Assembly (NCBI GenBank): GCA_022749755.1 | Contig: CM040450.1 | Span: forward strand, 3,090,913-3,154,912 | Length of the DNA: 64,000 bases | Reading direction: 5' to 3' | DNA from: Azadirachta indica | Taxonomy: Eukaryota; Streptophyta; Magnoliopsida; Sapindales; Meliaceae | Part shown: in pieces, positions 38,788 through 50,449 of the stretch | Layout: the number at the start of each line of letters is the position of its first letter | Position numbering within the stretch: position 1 is the first letter of the stretch | Made by a program: the position numbers and the translations under genes | The notes under the pieces: model-generated | Database searches by the model: none | Seen by the model: only the letters and a program-made list of their open reading frames with translations | What the model was told of the DNA's origin: nothing

Positions 38788-41731
38788 CTATCTATATGCG
38801 TTTTTTCTTTCCTGCTTCAGAACCTTCAGCCTCTCCTTTCTTCGGGCTCGCCTTACTGCAAGATCAGCTGCCACTTTCTGCATTATAACATCGAAACCAG
38901 GAATTGAATCCACCAGCTTATCGTAAACTAGGCCGTTAAGGGTGATCAAAGCGTGGAATTTAAGCTGCGAACACAAGAAAGAAAGAAAGTTATATGCTGC
39001 ACATGCATCAATCCAGCTCGTAATTACAATCACCTGAGGCTATCTACTATATAGTCCAAGAGTTTTAGAAATTGATGTGCAGATATTGCATACCAATCGT
39101 CTATCATAAAATCTTTCTAAAAGCTTCCCTTTTTTTATTTCTCCCCCTTTCCTCTATTTTCCAGCTAAAATTTCTAGTACATAGATCTTCATGCGCAAAA
39201 GCAAACAAAAGGAAAAGACTCCAACAAAGTGGCATCGGTCACATGTTTGTTTCATCTAACATGAGAAAATGACCAATTTGCACTTTTTCAAGATTTATTT
39301 CATGGTAACTGAAACTATAAATACCACCAAGCATAAAACAAAACTGGAAGAAGCAAAACTATACCAAACAATCGTCATTCCATTCCTGGAGGTAAGGAGG
39401 GCGAGTCGTGAAGGATCCTAGTGGCTCGCGATACCACTCTCCATCGTATGTTATCTGATCCATAGCTTGCTCAACACTTAGAACCTCCCATGGTCTTAAC
39501 CCAGGTATAATTTTTGACAATTGCAATCTGTTTCATACAAGTAACCGAGATATCTTTATATTAACATTTTCACATGAACAAAGTCATTCCAGAGTGTGAG
39601 AAAATTGAGAGACATCAATATCACAATGTTCTTCACAAATAAGAGGAATTATCATCAACTCACATAAATAAAGGTACCAAAGAGTAGAAGAGTTCACGAT
39701 ACCTGAGATCTTTTGGAATAAACTTGTTTGGCATGTGGTCAGCTTCCAAAATTGTTGTTAGTTCGGAGCCACTAGCCCAAAGAAATAGAGCATGACTTGG
39801 AATTCTAACCCCAGGCCAAACACCACCATTAGCTTTCAGCACTGCCAAATCACGTCTCCTGCTTTCTACAGCTTCTTGTTGGAGCTGCTTATAGGTTTTC
39901 TTTTCACGTCCCTTAAGAGGAACCCAAGGAGCCATACCTTTTTGAAGTTTGTGAAGGAAAGCTGTTGCTGCAGCACCAAGCCTAACTGAAAACACCCAGC
40001 AAAGTACAAGAATCAACAAAAAAGAAACAAAAATTTTTGTATCAAACGACGCACTAAAAGGATGGACGAGGAAAGAGCAAGGTGGACAGGATTATGACAT
40101 TTGCCATTATGTGCATCATAAAAGGCACAACTATTTATTAACAAAACAGAAATCTGCATGTGTTTAAGAATGTCTTTGAGGAAGAAAAGAAAAAGAAACC
40201 ATGGTGACTAGAATAACTTTTAGTATATATCTGCTCTCATTTTGAATGACCAAGAGAACTGATTAAAATCTGATGCATCTTCTCTTGAATAGCATATTTC
40301 CAACTTTCAAAATCACTCCAAACATGGTATGCTTAGCATTATTGAAGGAATAATTCATATTTCCCAAGATTCTACGAGGTTGGAATTACATAAGTAAATT
40401 CATTGAAATAAGAATTCTTCCAAGTTGGACACCACGTAAAGGCAAATTTTCATCAATCACTATGTTAGCTGACTATGAACAAATATTATATGTAGGGAAC
40501 TCATTACTAAAATTATAAAATCATGTCTAAAATGCATTCTCACAGAGCTACTTTTAAAGCTTACAATAAACAAATGAACAAAGATAACAAGAAGATCCAA
40601 CAAACCTTCCCAAGTAGCAATCGCCTTTTCCATGCCATAAACCATGTGAATTGGTGCCCATTCATCCATGTCATCACCCCATATGAAAGTATCCTTATCA
40701 ATAATCCCAGCACCCCAAGCTGTTTTAAGGGTGATCAGCTCCAACGGCCCTCGGGTACGACCCAACCGATCCTTATAATACCAACCACCACTCCTCATTA
40801 TAACTATACAGACCAATAACAGCATTACCAATAAAACTCACGGCAAAAACAATAGAATTATATCATTGCATATCAAACCCAACTACAAACTTTGTTTCGT
40901 TATTGGATTGACAACTAGAATAGTAACAAACTTTCATATAAAACATTCACTTAATGCATTACTAGATAAGTCAGCAGACTGCAATCAGCATTATAAGCAA
41001 AGTTTCTTACAATCATAGTATCGCTTCTCGAGCCGTTTATACCCAATAGCCTGAGCAACATCAATTGGGCGGCCCGGCGGGTATGGCCGTTGTCTGAAAC
41101 CCCAAAGTCCGAACAGAAACTGCTTCATGAAATCCCAGAACTTATCGTCACTCTCTTCTTTCGTCTTTATCGCCTTCCTGGGCATCGGCCTGCCATCCAA
41201 TCCGATCACGTGTGGCAGAGCTCGCCACAGCTCCTTGTCCTCCCGTCTGTACGGCGTATCATTCTTCTTCAGCTCTACTTCATTCAAATGGTCAGCTATC
41301 TCCTCTGCTCGCGCCAAGAACTGGACCACCGGGCTCGCCCGGAACGCTTTCCACCATTCTTCATTTTCTTTTACTTCTTCCTCAGTTGGGTTCTCTTTCT
41401 TTTCAAAAAATGGGTCTTCGTTCAGGACTTTTTCAACTTCTGGTGCGTGGCGATAATCGGGTAGGTTTTCACATTCCCAGAAGTACTGTTCCAGCATTTG
41501 CTTGTAATATCCAGGTTTCTCCGGCTCCTGCTCCTGCCCCTGTTCCTGTTCCTCCTTTTTGGGTTTTTCTGTAGAGAGAGTGGATGAAATTGAAGCAAAA
41601 TTTGCAGAGCTTGGGTTTTTGTTGGGAAAGAATGAAAATTGTTCGGTGAGTGAGTGAAGATTAATGGCCGGCAGAGGGTTTGTAGGTTTTCTGAACCAGT
41701 TTTCGAAGGGATTAAAGTTGATAGAAGCCAT
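38788..41731 (-). CDS. TIC56: TIC56, chloroplast inner-envelope translocon-associated protein
   Basis: Chloroplast protein described as part of the 1-MDa TIC complex with TIC20, TIC100 and TIC214, and also linked to plastid ribosome assembly. Five exons read leftward: 41731-41011, 40803-40606, 39985-39703, 39527-39365 and 38964-38788; phases close for 513 residues, close to the Arabidopsis length. Residues 1-55 look like a Ser/Asn-rich transit peptide, followed by a Glu/Gln-rich linker (EEQEQGQEQEPEKPGYYKQM). Then come the conserved WECENLPDYRHAPEVEKVL region and a GYF-like segment (GGWYYKDRLGRTRGPLELI through WGDDMDEWAPIH). The C-terminal half includes WEVLSVEQAMDQITYDGEWY and a basic tail (RRARRKERLKVLKQERKNA). 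Telo-box and site II motifs surround the start region. Confidence 0.92.
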
Positions 41732-41896
41732 TAGGGTTTAGGGTTTAGTTTCTGGGTTTCAAGAGAGAGGAAAACGTTGGAAATGGAGGAACTGAGAAAG
41801 TACCGAAGTCGAAGATAGAGTGAGTGAAGTAGCAGGGTAGATGCCGGTGAAATTCGGGCCGGATATTACCAATATGGGCTCACGCTATGAGGCCCA
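41731..41896 (-). promoter_or_regulatory. TIC56 leader with telo-boxes and site II motifs
   Basis: Directly upstream of the ATG on the minus strand there is a double telo-box (AAACCCTAAACCCTAA, complement at 41731-41746), and TGGGCT at 41875-41880 and GGCCCA at 41891-41896. This is the same motif pair as at eS4 and suggests growth-linked expression. Confidence 0.65.
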
Positions 41897-42759
41897 ATAT
41901 TTAAACGCAGAAAATGGAATCTTTTGAGAATTAGATGATTGAAACTTTATTTTAGGTAATATATGATGCTAAGCTCAGAGGCTTTATTCAAAAGTGCTTT
42001 CGCAAATGATCTTACATGTAAGGTGAGCCCATTGAAAAGTGCTTTTGTTTTAGAGATAAGCTCTGATTAGTTATTTCAGGTAGGCCTCCGCATCCACAAA
42101 ATATTCTTTAGCCAGCCAAAAATGACTCCATTATTGATATTCTTCTGCTGGTGTTGGTCCTACTTCCAAATTTCAATTTCTTTGTTGATCACTTGCTTCT
42201 GATGTCATTTATTCAAATTTATGAGTAAAGTTCACTTTTAAAAATTGATTTGCAAAAGATAAGTCAAACATTGTGCATTAATCGTGTCAACTTATTATTT
42301 TTAATTGTGCGAAAAAGAGTTTAAGAATTTATATATCGTCCAAGTTAGTTGTGTGATTTTGTGAATCTCGTCTTTTAATCAGAAACACTCTTCGTATAGT
42401 GGATTTATAGTGATCTTATACTTGATATATGATGCTCACGGGGTGCTTGCTTGATATCAACTAATTGTCATTGATGCCTTTAAATTTCTATTCTGATCTC
42501 AAGTTTCTTTATGCCTAAGGTCATTTACTCATTTCATGTGCGCATAGAGTAATTGCTGATAAAGAGAAAAAGCACCTGAAAAAGCAAAAGTGCAAAAGCT
42601 TTAATCTACTTTAAATTAATTGCTTTTTAGCAATTTAACTCTGAGCAAATCAGAAGATCATAAGCATTATCAAAAACCAGTCAGCCACCACTGAAAATTA
42701 TGTACATATATTGCAACACTCACCATAAAAGTTGCTTCATTTGTCCTTTGAACTCACAA
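41897..42759. other. Divergent promoter region of TIC56 and GILT copy 1
   Basis: About 860 bases between two divergent genes. It is AT-rich with scattered AAGTGCTTTT-type words (42050 and 42585 areas) that might be remnants of a small transposon. The GILT copy 1 leader is probably short and ends at 42759. Confidence 0.4.
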
Positions 42760-44000
42760 ATGGCACCTAGAAAGCTGTTCACATTCTTCTTTCTTGCGTC
42801 TCTCTTTCTTCTGTTACTCTCTCCATCTTGTAGCGAAAATGTTACAATTTCTGTTTACTATGAGACTCTCTGTCCATATTGTGCGGACTTCATAGTAAAC
42901 CATCTCGCGAAGTTGTTTCAGAATGGACTGAACTCCATTGTTGATCTCCGTATGATTCCATGGGGCAACGCTATGATAAAACCTGATGGGACTTTTGCTT
43001 GCCAGGTTAGATTTCTATCCTAATCAGAAAAAGCAGTTTGATATATATTCACTTTCCTTCAAGCCTGTTTAAGATAAGGCATTTCCTTGGCCTTCTGAAT
43101 TCCATTCTTGTTTTTCCTTCTGTAGTCTAAACTGTTGTGGGGATTTGCAGCATGGCCCCGATGAATGTTTACTTAATACTATAGAAGCCTGCACCATATC
43201 CATCTATCCTGATGTGGTAAGAATCTTTCATTTTTGGCTTGTTAATTATGAAGCAAAACTAAATTTGACATGAAAAATATGGTATTCAACAATCTATCAA
43301 ACTAGAACTTGTAATTAGTTTTTTAGCACCCCAAAGCAAATACTGTAAGTTATGGGCTACCTGGAAACTTTTAATACATGAAAGCACTTGACATCATTAA
43401 AGTAAAATCCTATGCAGGTGCAGCATTTCAGTTTTATCCTTTGTGTTGAGCGTCTCACTCTGGAGAAAAGGCAAGCTGAGTGGATTAATTGCTTTGAATA
43501 TACCAGGTTGGGTAAGGTTCCCATTGATTGCTACAGCAATGGAAATGGGAAACTGGTTAGTTTTACCTGTGAGAATTTTGATCCGATGCTTATTTAGTAC
43601 TATGATTTCTTTATCTTTTCCGACATATGAATTATATGTAGTAGCTAGTTTTGAAATTGACTCCGTAACAACCTGCAGCTTGAACAAAAGTATGCAACTG
43701 AAACTGCTCAGCTGCAACCACCACATAGATTTGTGCCATGGGTGATTGTGAATAATCAGCCACTTCAAGAGGTCAAGTTCCTAAATTTTGTGGCAGTATC
43801 ATATCCCTCTCAGATTCAAGTCTCGAATTAAAATGCTTTTGTTGCTGCAGGACTTCATGAATATTATAACCTATGTCTGCAAAGCTTATAAAGGCAGTCA
43901 AGTACCAGAGGCTTGCAGATCGCTTCCTACAAACAATAATACTCCACAGAATGCTGAGTCCAATAGTTCATTTTGTTATGCAGGTGATGTGAAAAATTAG
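42760..44000 (+). CDS. GILT-family thiol reductase, copy 1 (CPYC)
   Basis: Secreted or vacuolar thiol reductase of the gamma-interferon-inducible lysosomal thiol reductase family, which reduces disulfides at acidic pH. Five exons, 42760-43005, 43151-43216, 43418-43555, 43679-43771 and 43851-44000, close in phase for 230 residues. There is a signal peptide (KLFTFFFLASLFLLLLSPSC), the active site CPYC at 38-41 after VYYETL, the GILT signature CQHGPDECLLNTIEAC (C-Q-H-G-x2-E-C-x2-N-x4-C) across the exon 1/2 junction, and later Cys pairs (WINCFEY, VPIDCYS, YVCKAY, EACRSL). Exon 3 ends one codon later than in the other copies (KL before LEQKY). An upstream ATG at 42700 is in frame but would mask the signal peptide. 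First gene of a four-gene tandem array; shortest C-terminal tail of the four. Confidence 0.92.
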
Positions 44001-44419
44001 ACGTAATTAGACCCAGAAAAGAAATTTTGAAGTTCAAAGTTTCTTTATAGATTGAAGATGGTAGCTTTAGTATTTAATACGATGGTATTGTGTTTGTGTG
44101 GCTGGTTGATGCTTGATCTAATAATGACTGCTGATTATAGTGTTCAGATTGGCTTGTTTTGCTTTTGTGTGTAGGAACTGGTTTGGCTAAAATAGCATAC
44201 TTCGTAGCGCAGTAAGGATGCTAGAATGGATCTATGACCATGAAAACCGAGTCTTTTTCTTCATTTTGAGACCCAAGTAATATTGGTTTGGCCTAATAAC
44301 GGAAAAATGTAATTGAATGCCGTATTACTCTGTATACAAAGCAACGCGCAGGCTTATAGTTGTTGGTTTTTTTTAATAAATACTACAACTATCTTAATTT
44401 TAATAGCTTTGAGTTCATG
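44001..44419. other. GILT copy 1 3' flank
   Basis: Probably 3' UTR, then AT-rich DNA up to a transposon-like insertion. No gene. Confidence 0.5.
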
Positions 44420-44958
44420 TAGGGATAATACTGGGGCGGGGTTGGGCTAGGGAAGCTTTTCCCGTTTCCCAGGCAGTTTTAATTTTGATTCTTATTTTCT
44501 AATAAAATTTAATGGGGGTAAAGATGAAGGATTCACATACAAGGAATAAATTTTCCTTCCTCATTTATTTTTCCTATTTTGTTATTTATTTATATTAAAT
44601 ACTAAGTAAAATTGTCATTAATATATGATAATGTTATTCACGTATAATAATTATATTAAAAATATAAGCTTCACCACTTTATAAAATACAAAATTATGAA
44701 TTATAAAATTTTTTAATTAAAAATTATTTATATATATTTTTTTATTTGAAAAATAACACATAATATATTATTATATATATTTGGAGAATAGGGTGAGAAT
44801 GGAGTGGAAAATACTAAATTATTTTCTACCCTATTAACAATATGAAAATTAATCCTCTACTATTTTCTATCCCATTTCTCGTTATATCATCCCAATTTTA
44901 TCCCATTTGAGGTGAATCTCATTAGGTTTCAAACCTGTGGGGAATTTTGTCATCTCTA
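44420..44958. mobile_element. hAT-like non-autonomous element (MITE)
   Basis: 539 bases bounded by terminal inverted repeats TAGGGATAATAC (left) and TAGAGATGACAA (right, reverse complement) and flanked by a perfect 8-base direct repeat AGTTCATG (44412-44419 and 44959-44966). An 8-base target-site duplication and TA(G/A)-GG-type ends are hallmarks of hAT elements. G-rich word runs at the left end (TGGGGCGGGG) and their partner at the right (TTCCCCAC) resemble common plant hAT MITEs. No coding frame. It inserted between GILT copies 1 and 2. Confidence 0.7.
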
Positions 44959-46113
44959 AGTTCATGGGTTAAGTTTAGCTAAAATGTAGTAGAGGTGATG
45001 CAACAACCTCTTATATTATTGCTTTAAGCAAAACACAAGAAAAAAAAGGGGCAGATTCCCTTATTGCTTTCTTGTCAACTACTCTGTGATACATTCCTAG
45101 GTTATGTATCTCATTGATAATTTTCAACATCATTTCAAAGAGTGGCCCTATTTTATCATTTTTAGGAAAGGAAATGATGACATACTGTCGTTGTAGTTGC
45201 TAGATATATTGATTAGAACTAGTAGACATTGACATGGGCCAGGTTTATCAACAATTTCTCAACATGGAAATTTGATCAAACCAGCAAACCTGCAAGTATG
45301 TTTGAAAAGAATGCGAATTGTTTGTGCTGGCATACATTGTCCTCCAAAGCTTCAGATCATTGGCTTTTCATGTTGAAGTATTCAACATACGCATCACACA
45401 GGGTCCGTTTTTCACGAGTTACTTAGCAGTTACAACGCAGGGATTCCAAATTCACCATAGTTATCTTACGCTGGACCAAATTCTGAGAGTTGCATCATTA
45501 GGACATGATCAGAATCAATTACAATAGATAGTATGCACTTCAAGTTCAGTTGCAGCAGAATTATCTGAAGATACCAGATTCTTCAATGAGGAAACTATTT
45601 TGATAATTTGACCAACACAAGTGTGAATCGAATCTTAATATTGGGAAATATATGAAGTTATAAGAGATCAACGTGAAAGCTGCTAGTTTCAGCTCATCAA
45701 TTGTCAAAGACGGTAATTAACAACGCAGCAAACTGATAACAGATATGCGTATAATAACGAAGGTGAGAATAGACTTTTACAACTGTTATGCATTAAAGTC
45801 ATCATTTACCATAACCCCATCTCTTATCCTCTAAATCACCAAATTGAATGCATTACTCTTAGTGGTTTTGAGCATTCAAAAGAAATTTGGAAATGGATGG
45901 GAAGCTGCTAAAAGAGAATGAAGATTAACCAAGAAAATGATCGCATGACAATTTATGACGATTGTCACTGTCAGTCAGTACGGAAATTAGGACATGAAAA
46001 AAGGGCATTGTGGTCATATTACAATATGAAAATACACCCCAACGAATAGTTTCTCCATCTATATATTCATCAATATACATGCTGTAGACTGCCTTATGTC
46101 CATGCTCCAAAAA
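44959..46113. other. Promoter-side DNA of GILT copy 2
   Basis: About 1.1 kb with no gene recognised. A TATA-like TATATATTCATCAATATA at 46060-46078 lies about 40-50 bases before the copy 2 start. Confidence 0.45.
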
Positions 46114-47846
46114 ATGGGTTCTTGTGAATCAGTCTTCAAAATTCTCATCTTTTTGCTCTTGTTCTTGTCCATATCTCCATCACATGTTACTCGTTCTTTT
46201 GCAAACATTGATGGCATTAAGGTTTCACTCTCTGCCAATCCTGCAAATGTTAATCTCTCAGTTTACTATGAAACTTTGTCTCCAAATTGTTCAAATTTCT
46301 TCGTTAAGAATCTCGAGAGTGTGTTCAACAATGACCTCATCTCTATCATCAGTCTCAGGCTGGTTCCTTGGGGCAATGCTTACTTCAACAAATCCAACAA
46401 TGCCATTGTTTGTAAGGTCACATTTTTCTCCATGTTCTCTATTTTTGTCGAAATTATTTTGCATACATTTCTTATAAGCATCCTTGTAAGCACCTCCATA
46501 AAGAGGTTTTGACAAGGTAGATTTACATGAGGCAAGCCACTCTCACTTGCAATGTAGTTTTTTTAGCTATTTTTCACCCAGTAGAGTTGTTGTTGCATAA
46601 TCTGTTTAATCCTAACAAGTTGGGAGGAAAAGGAATAATGAAGATGCTTATTTGAGATGTCTTAACAGCCAAAGTTTGGTAAAACCAAACTTTCCAAAAG
46701 CAATGGCCTTGAAAATGAGGCTTCATTTTGGTTTTTCTAGGCATAATTCAATACCATAATAATTTTGTTCATTTATCAAGCAGGCCCACTTCCTCCTTTA
46801 TCTTTTTTCTGTTTACTGTTTTCAAAATTTTGGCCTTGTTCCAAAAAGTACACAGACAAGGGAGTTTACATTAGTGTTTGTATTTGCTTGTGTTTTGCAT
46901 AAATATATCAATCAGAGTTTGTGCTTGTTTCAATATTACAAATCTGACTTGTATCTGTTACCAAATTTTGCAGCATGGCCCAGATGAATGCTTGTTAAAT
47001 GAAATTGAAGCGTGTGCCATCAATGTTTTGAATAATGTGGTACAATCTGCCTTTTCTTTTTGAAGAACTATATTTGAAGCCGATATTTGGATCAATATAA
47101 TTCAATTTATATTAACCTATTTAAATTCTGGGCACACCCAGCTAATATTCAGCTTATTAACTAAAACATTTTTTGTCGATAGAACATGTATCAGGAAATG
47201 AAAGCTAATAATTCTATTCTGATGTTGCAGAACAAGTACTATGGTTTTATATACTGCGTCGAGTTTCTAGCCATTGAGGGAAGGCACAAGGACTGGAAAA
47301 CTTGTTTTGATACTTTGGGATTGCCTCAAAAACCTGTTTTGAATTGCTATAACAAAGGAAATGGAACAAAGGTCAGCTTCATTAATAACACTATGGTTTT
47401 CTGATGCGTCTTTTGTCTCCATTTTTTGTTATCCATCTGATTGCTTTAAGGTTGAATGGAATTACAAGCAGCTTGCACTACAGTATGGAAGTGAAACTGC
47501 CCATCTTGTTCCACGTCACACAATTTTACCATGGGTGGTGGTCAATGATCAACCAACCAGAAATGTAGGTCTTCAATCTTTAGCTCTTCCTTCATTCTGT
47601 TACTCGCTCTAAACAACAGCATGTCTCATGCAGGACTATGAACATTTTGCAGCCTATGTTTGCAAGGCTTACAATGGCACTGCAGTACCCAATGCCTGCA
47701 AATCGCCTTCACCTGGTGTCAACTCAGTCCAGAAGGAAAAGTTAATCAATCCAGCTAACCATGTAAGTGACGCGAAGAAATGGACATCTTCCACTCCAGC
47801 AAAGAGAACTTCAAGGTCCAAAAAGCTTCCTGGAAGCAGCCTCTGA
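46114..47846 (+). CDS. GILT-family protein, copy 2, first active-site Cys replaced by Ser
   Basis: Five exons with the GILT array pattern: 46114-46416, 46974-47039, 47231-47371, 47472-47564 and 47634-47846; phases close for 271 residues. A signal peptide (VFKILIFLLLFLSISPS) is followed by a longer pre-domain stretch. The active site reads SPNC instead of CxxC: Ser56 is encoded by TCT at 46279-46281, and Cys59 remains. The GILT signature is otherwise kept (CKHGPDECLLNEIEAC, Lys for Gln). Later cysteines are retained (GFIYCVEF, WKTCFDT, LNCYNKG, YVCKAY, NACKSP). The C-terminal tail is long, Ser/Lys-rich and basic. Loss of the resolving or nucleophilic first Cys should remove disulfide reductase turnover but may leave a mono-thiol or binding role. 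The frame and splice sites are intact. In-frame ATGs at 46096 and 46102 are alternative starts; 46114 has the best context (AAAAATGGG). Confidence 0.88.
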
Positions 47847-49260
47847 AGCAACCTTGATAGTGAGAGCCATTTTTCCGATGTAATTTTTGCTCAGTCCATC
47901 TTGCTTGTCCTCTACTATTGTATAAAAATTGATGAACCAATTCACTGATTGCAAACTGAGATTTGTGTAATTTGATTAAGCACAAAGCTTTCCCCTTATA
48001 ATATTAATAGGTCCTACAAGCCTAAACTAGTCAACACTTCATGTTAATAATGATCCAAAACTTATGACCGCTGAAACGGAAATTAAGGGCAAGAATATGA
48101 ATATCTAATCTTATTAATATAGTTAACCTACAAAACCTTCCTCAGTAGGACAGCTGGTTTAACATATGAGCCCCAAAATGTTCACTTCAACCATACAGAG
48201 AGTTTTTAAGATATTATAGAGAAAGATATCGTGTCACATGTTATTAGGTGCACTATTAGTCGTTTCGGATCCAATTTACACTAGTTGCTGCCTATGTATT
48301 TTTTATGTTATTACGAATTCAGACAATGCTTTTACATTACAGCTAATCTCAATTACAACTGATTAAGTCATATAACTTCTGAAACCATTCAACCCCAGAA
48401 AGCTAACATGTGATGCCAAAATGAAAAAACAAAAAAAAAGGTTTTATGGAATTAATTTGGCTCACATTTCTGCTCATGTTTATACTAAGTTCTGTCACAG
48501 GGTGGGTTTTGAGTACTTTTCTGTTTGAGCAGGAAATTAGCTTCTTAAAATTTATCCGTTGCCATATCAGAAATCAACTTATGCTCTAGTGGGTATCCAG
48601 AAATAGCGGGATCTTCAGAAAACTAAGAGACTAATGTTACAAGAATTGGATTATATGTAGTAAAAGACAAAAGGATAAAAAGCAGAATAATAAGGGTGTT
48701 GGCATAACTTCATATAGAAGATCGAGTTTTAATAAGATGCTTAATCTTCTTTCCCATAAATTTCATAATTAGACTGGTTCTGACCTGATACTAGGCACAA
48801 GCAGACTTTTTTAAACAAAGGGTAGTTGGAAGATACTTAATAAGTTGCTTAAGGTTACCTGAAATTTGGATTGTTTAAGCATGACAGATCAACTCTTTGA
48901 CTAATTCTCTTTAAAAAGTATGAAAATTAAGAAATGTTCATTAAAACCTATTAGCTGCCTGCAACAATAAAGGAATAGATGACAAAGAAGTGCTCATGCC
49001 AGTTGTAACATAAGCTGTGGCATTGAAACTTCAATTAGCCTCAGAAGAATATTTCACTGAAATAATGACTTCAAATATCTGATGTTACTTCCATGTGTCT
49101 AAACATGGAAAGTGAAAATGAAATCAAGAAAGTGACAGTCGTTTTCAGGCTTTCTGGGGAGTTGTAACATGAACTTCACTCAACCCTTCACTTACAGTTC
49201 TAGAGAAGAATTCAGTAAGACAGCACAGAGAATACAACAGAGTGAGTGTGTTTAAGAGAG
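47847..49260. other. Intergenic DNA between GILT copies 2 and 3
   Basis: About 1.4 kb, including the copy 2 3' UTR and the copy 3 promoter. No gene or GILT remnant is seen. Confidence 0.5.
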
Positions 49261-49268
49261 CTATAAAT
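49261..49268 (+). promoter_or_regulatory. TATA box of GILT copy 3
   Basis: GAGCTATAAATGC places CTATAAAT 52 bases before the copy 3 ATG. The same GAGCTATAAAT word occurs before copy 4, so the core promoter was probably duplicated with the gene. Confidence 0.65.
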
Positions 49269-49312
49269 GCACGCCACGGATGGGAAGCTGTATGTGCATC
49301 TTCCCCTGAAAA

Positions 49313-50449
49313 ATGACTTCTAGACAGCTATTCTCCTTTCTTTTCGCTTCTCTGCTGCTCATATTCTTCTCTCGACTTTGCTCTTCTGTGGAGCATGATG
49401 GAGCAACAGTTTTTCCTGCCATCAAACAGGATGAAAAAGTTAATCTGTCTCTCTACTACGAAACGTTATGTCCAGGATGCGCTTCCTTCATCTCAAATGA
49501 TGTAGGGAAGGTCTTCCAGAAGGGTTTAATCAACATTGTCAATCTCAGGTTTATCCCTTGGGGCAATGCTGAACTTTCGAAACCAAACAACACCATAGTT
49601 TGCCAGGTCAATTTTACATCTTCATTTTCATTTGTTTTTATTTTTTAACACGCATAGCAAATCTGAGTTGGTTTGGATTCATTATAACATGATCCTAATC
49701 CTACATCGTTTGCAGCACGGAGAAGATGAATGCTACTTCAATACTATTCATGCCTGCGCCATTGATGCCTGGCCTGAGCAGGTAGGACTTGCTACCCAAG
49801 CTTCAATGGCTGGCCTAATTCCTACATTTCACTTGTTCGTAACCTCTTATCTAAATCTGCTGCAGAAGAAGCATTTCAAATTCATTCGCTGCTTGGAGAC
49901 TCAAGCTTTAAAGGGACACATTCTGGATAAGGAAGAAGCGTGGGAAACCTGTTGTCAAAATCAGAAGTTGAATGTGAAACTTATTCATCAATGCTATGAT
50001 AGTGGGCGTGGAAGAGAGGTTAGTACCATCCAATTTGTTCAAACATTTTGCTAGCGTTCTTCACTTGAATATCTGAGAATTTTATCTGAACTTGAAAGCC
50101 AATTAAATTGCATGCAGCTTGAGCTACGATACGGAAATGAAACTAGCAGTCTCAATCCACCACATGAATATGTACCATGGGTGACTGTGAATGGCATTCC
50201 ACTTTGCGGAGTTAGTCCCTAAGAACCTCTCAATTCTATCTTTTTTCCCTCTCCCACTCATTATCTCTAAATTTCTGGTTGTTGCAGGATTTTGAAAATT
50301 TTGTAAAGTATGTTTGCGAGGCTTACAAAGGACATCATGTGCCAGAAGCTTGCAAATCACTGCCAGGACCAGCCGAGAACAACCCTGCTGAGATGACAAT
50401 TTCCACAACCCCTGTCTGCTATGCTAAGCAAGCAAGTAATTTAACATAA
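49313..50449 (+). CDS. GILT-family thiol reductase, copy 3 (CPGC)
   Basis: Same five-exon structure: 49313-49606, 49716-49781, 49866-50018, 50118-50210 and 50288-50449; phases close for 255 residues. Signal peptide LFSFLFASLLLIFFSRLC, then a short linker and the domain. Active site CPGC at 53-56 (LYYETLCPGC). Signature CQHGEDECYFNTIHAC. Exon 3 is longest in the array because of extra residues (ALKGHILDKEEAWETCC) and has a Cys-Cys pair where copies 1 and 2 have one Cys. The exon 4 end is PLCG, adding another Cys. The tail ends CYAKQASNLT. The CPGC dipeptide should shift the redox potential relative to CPYC; this is inference from thioredoxin-fold chemistry, not measured here. Confidence 0.92.

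Noticed and set aside
45229..45527. 65-69 codon frames between GILT copies 1 and 2
   Set aside because: No GILT motif, no Cys pattern and overlapping frames of equal length. Not a gene fragment.
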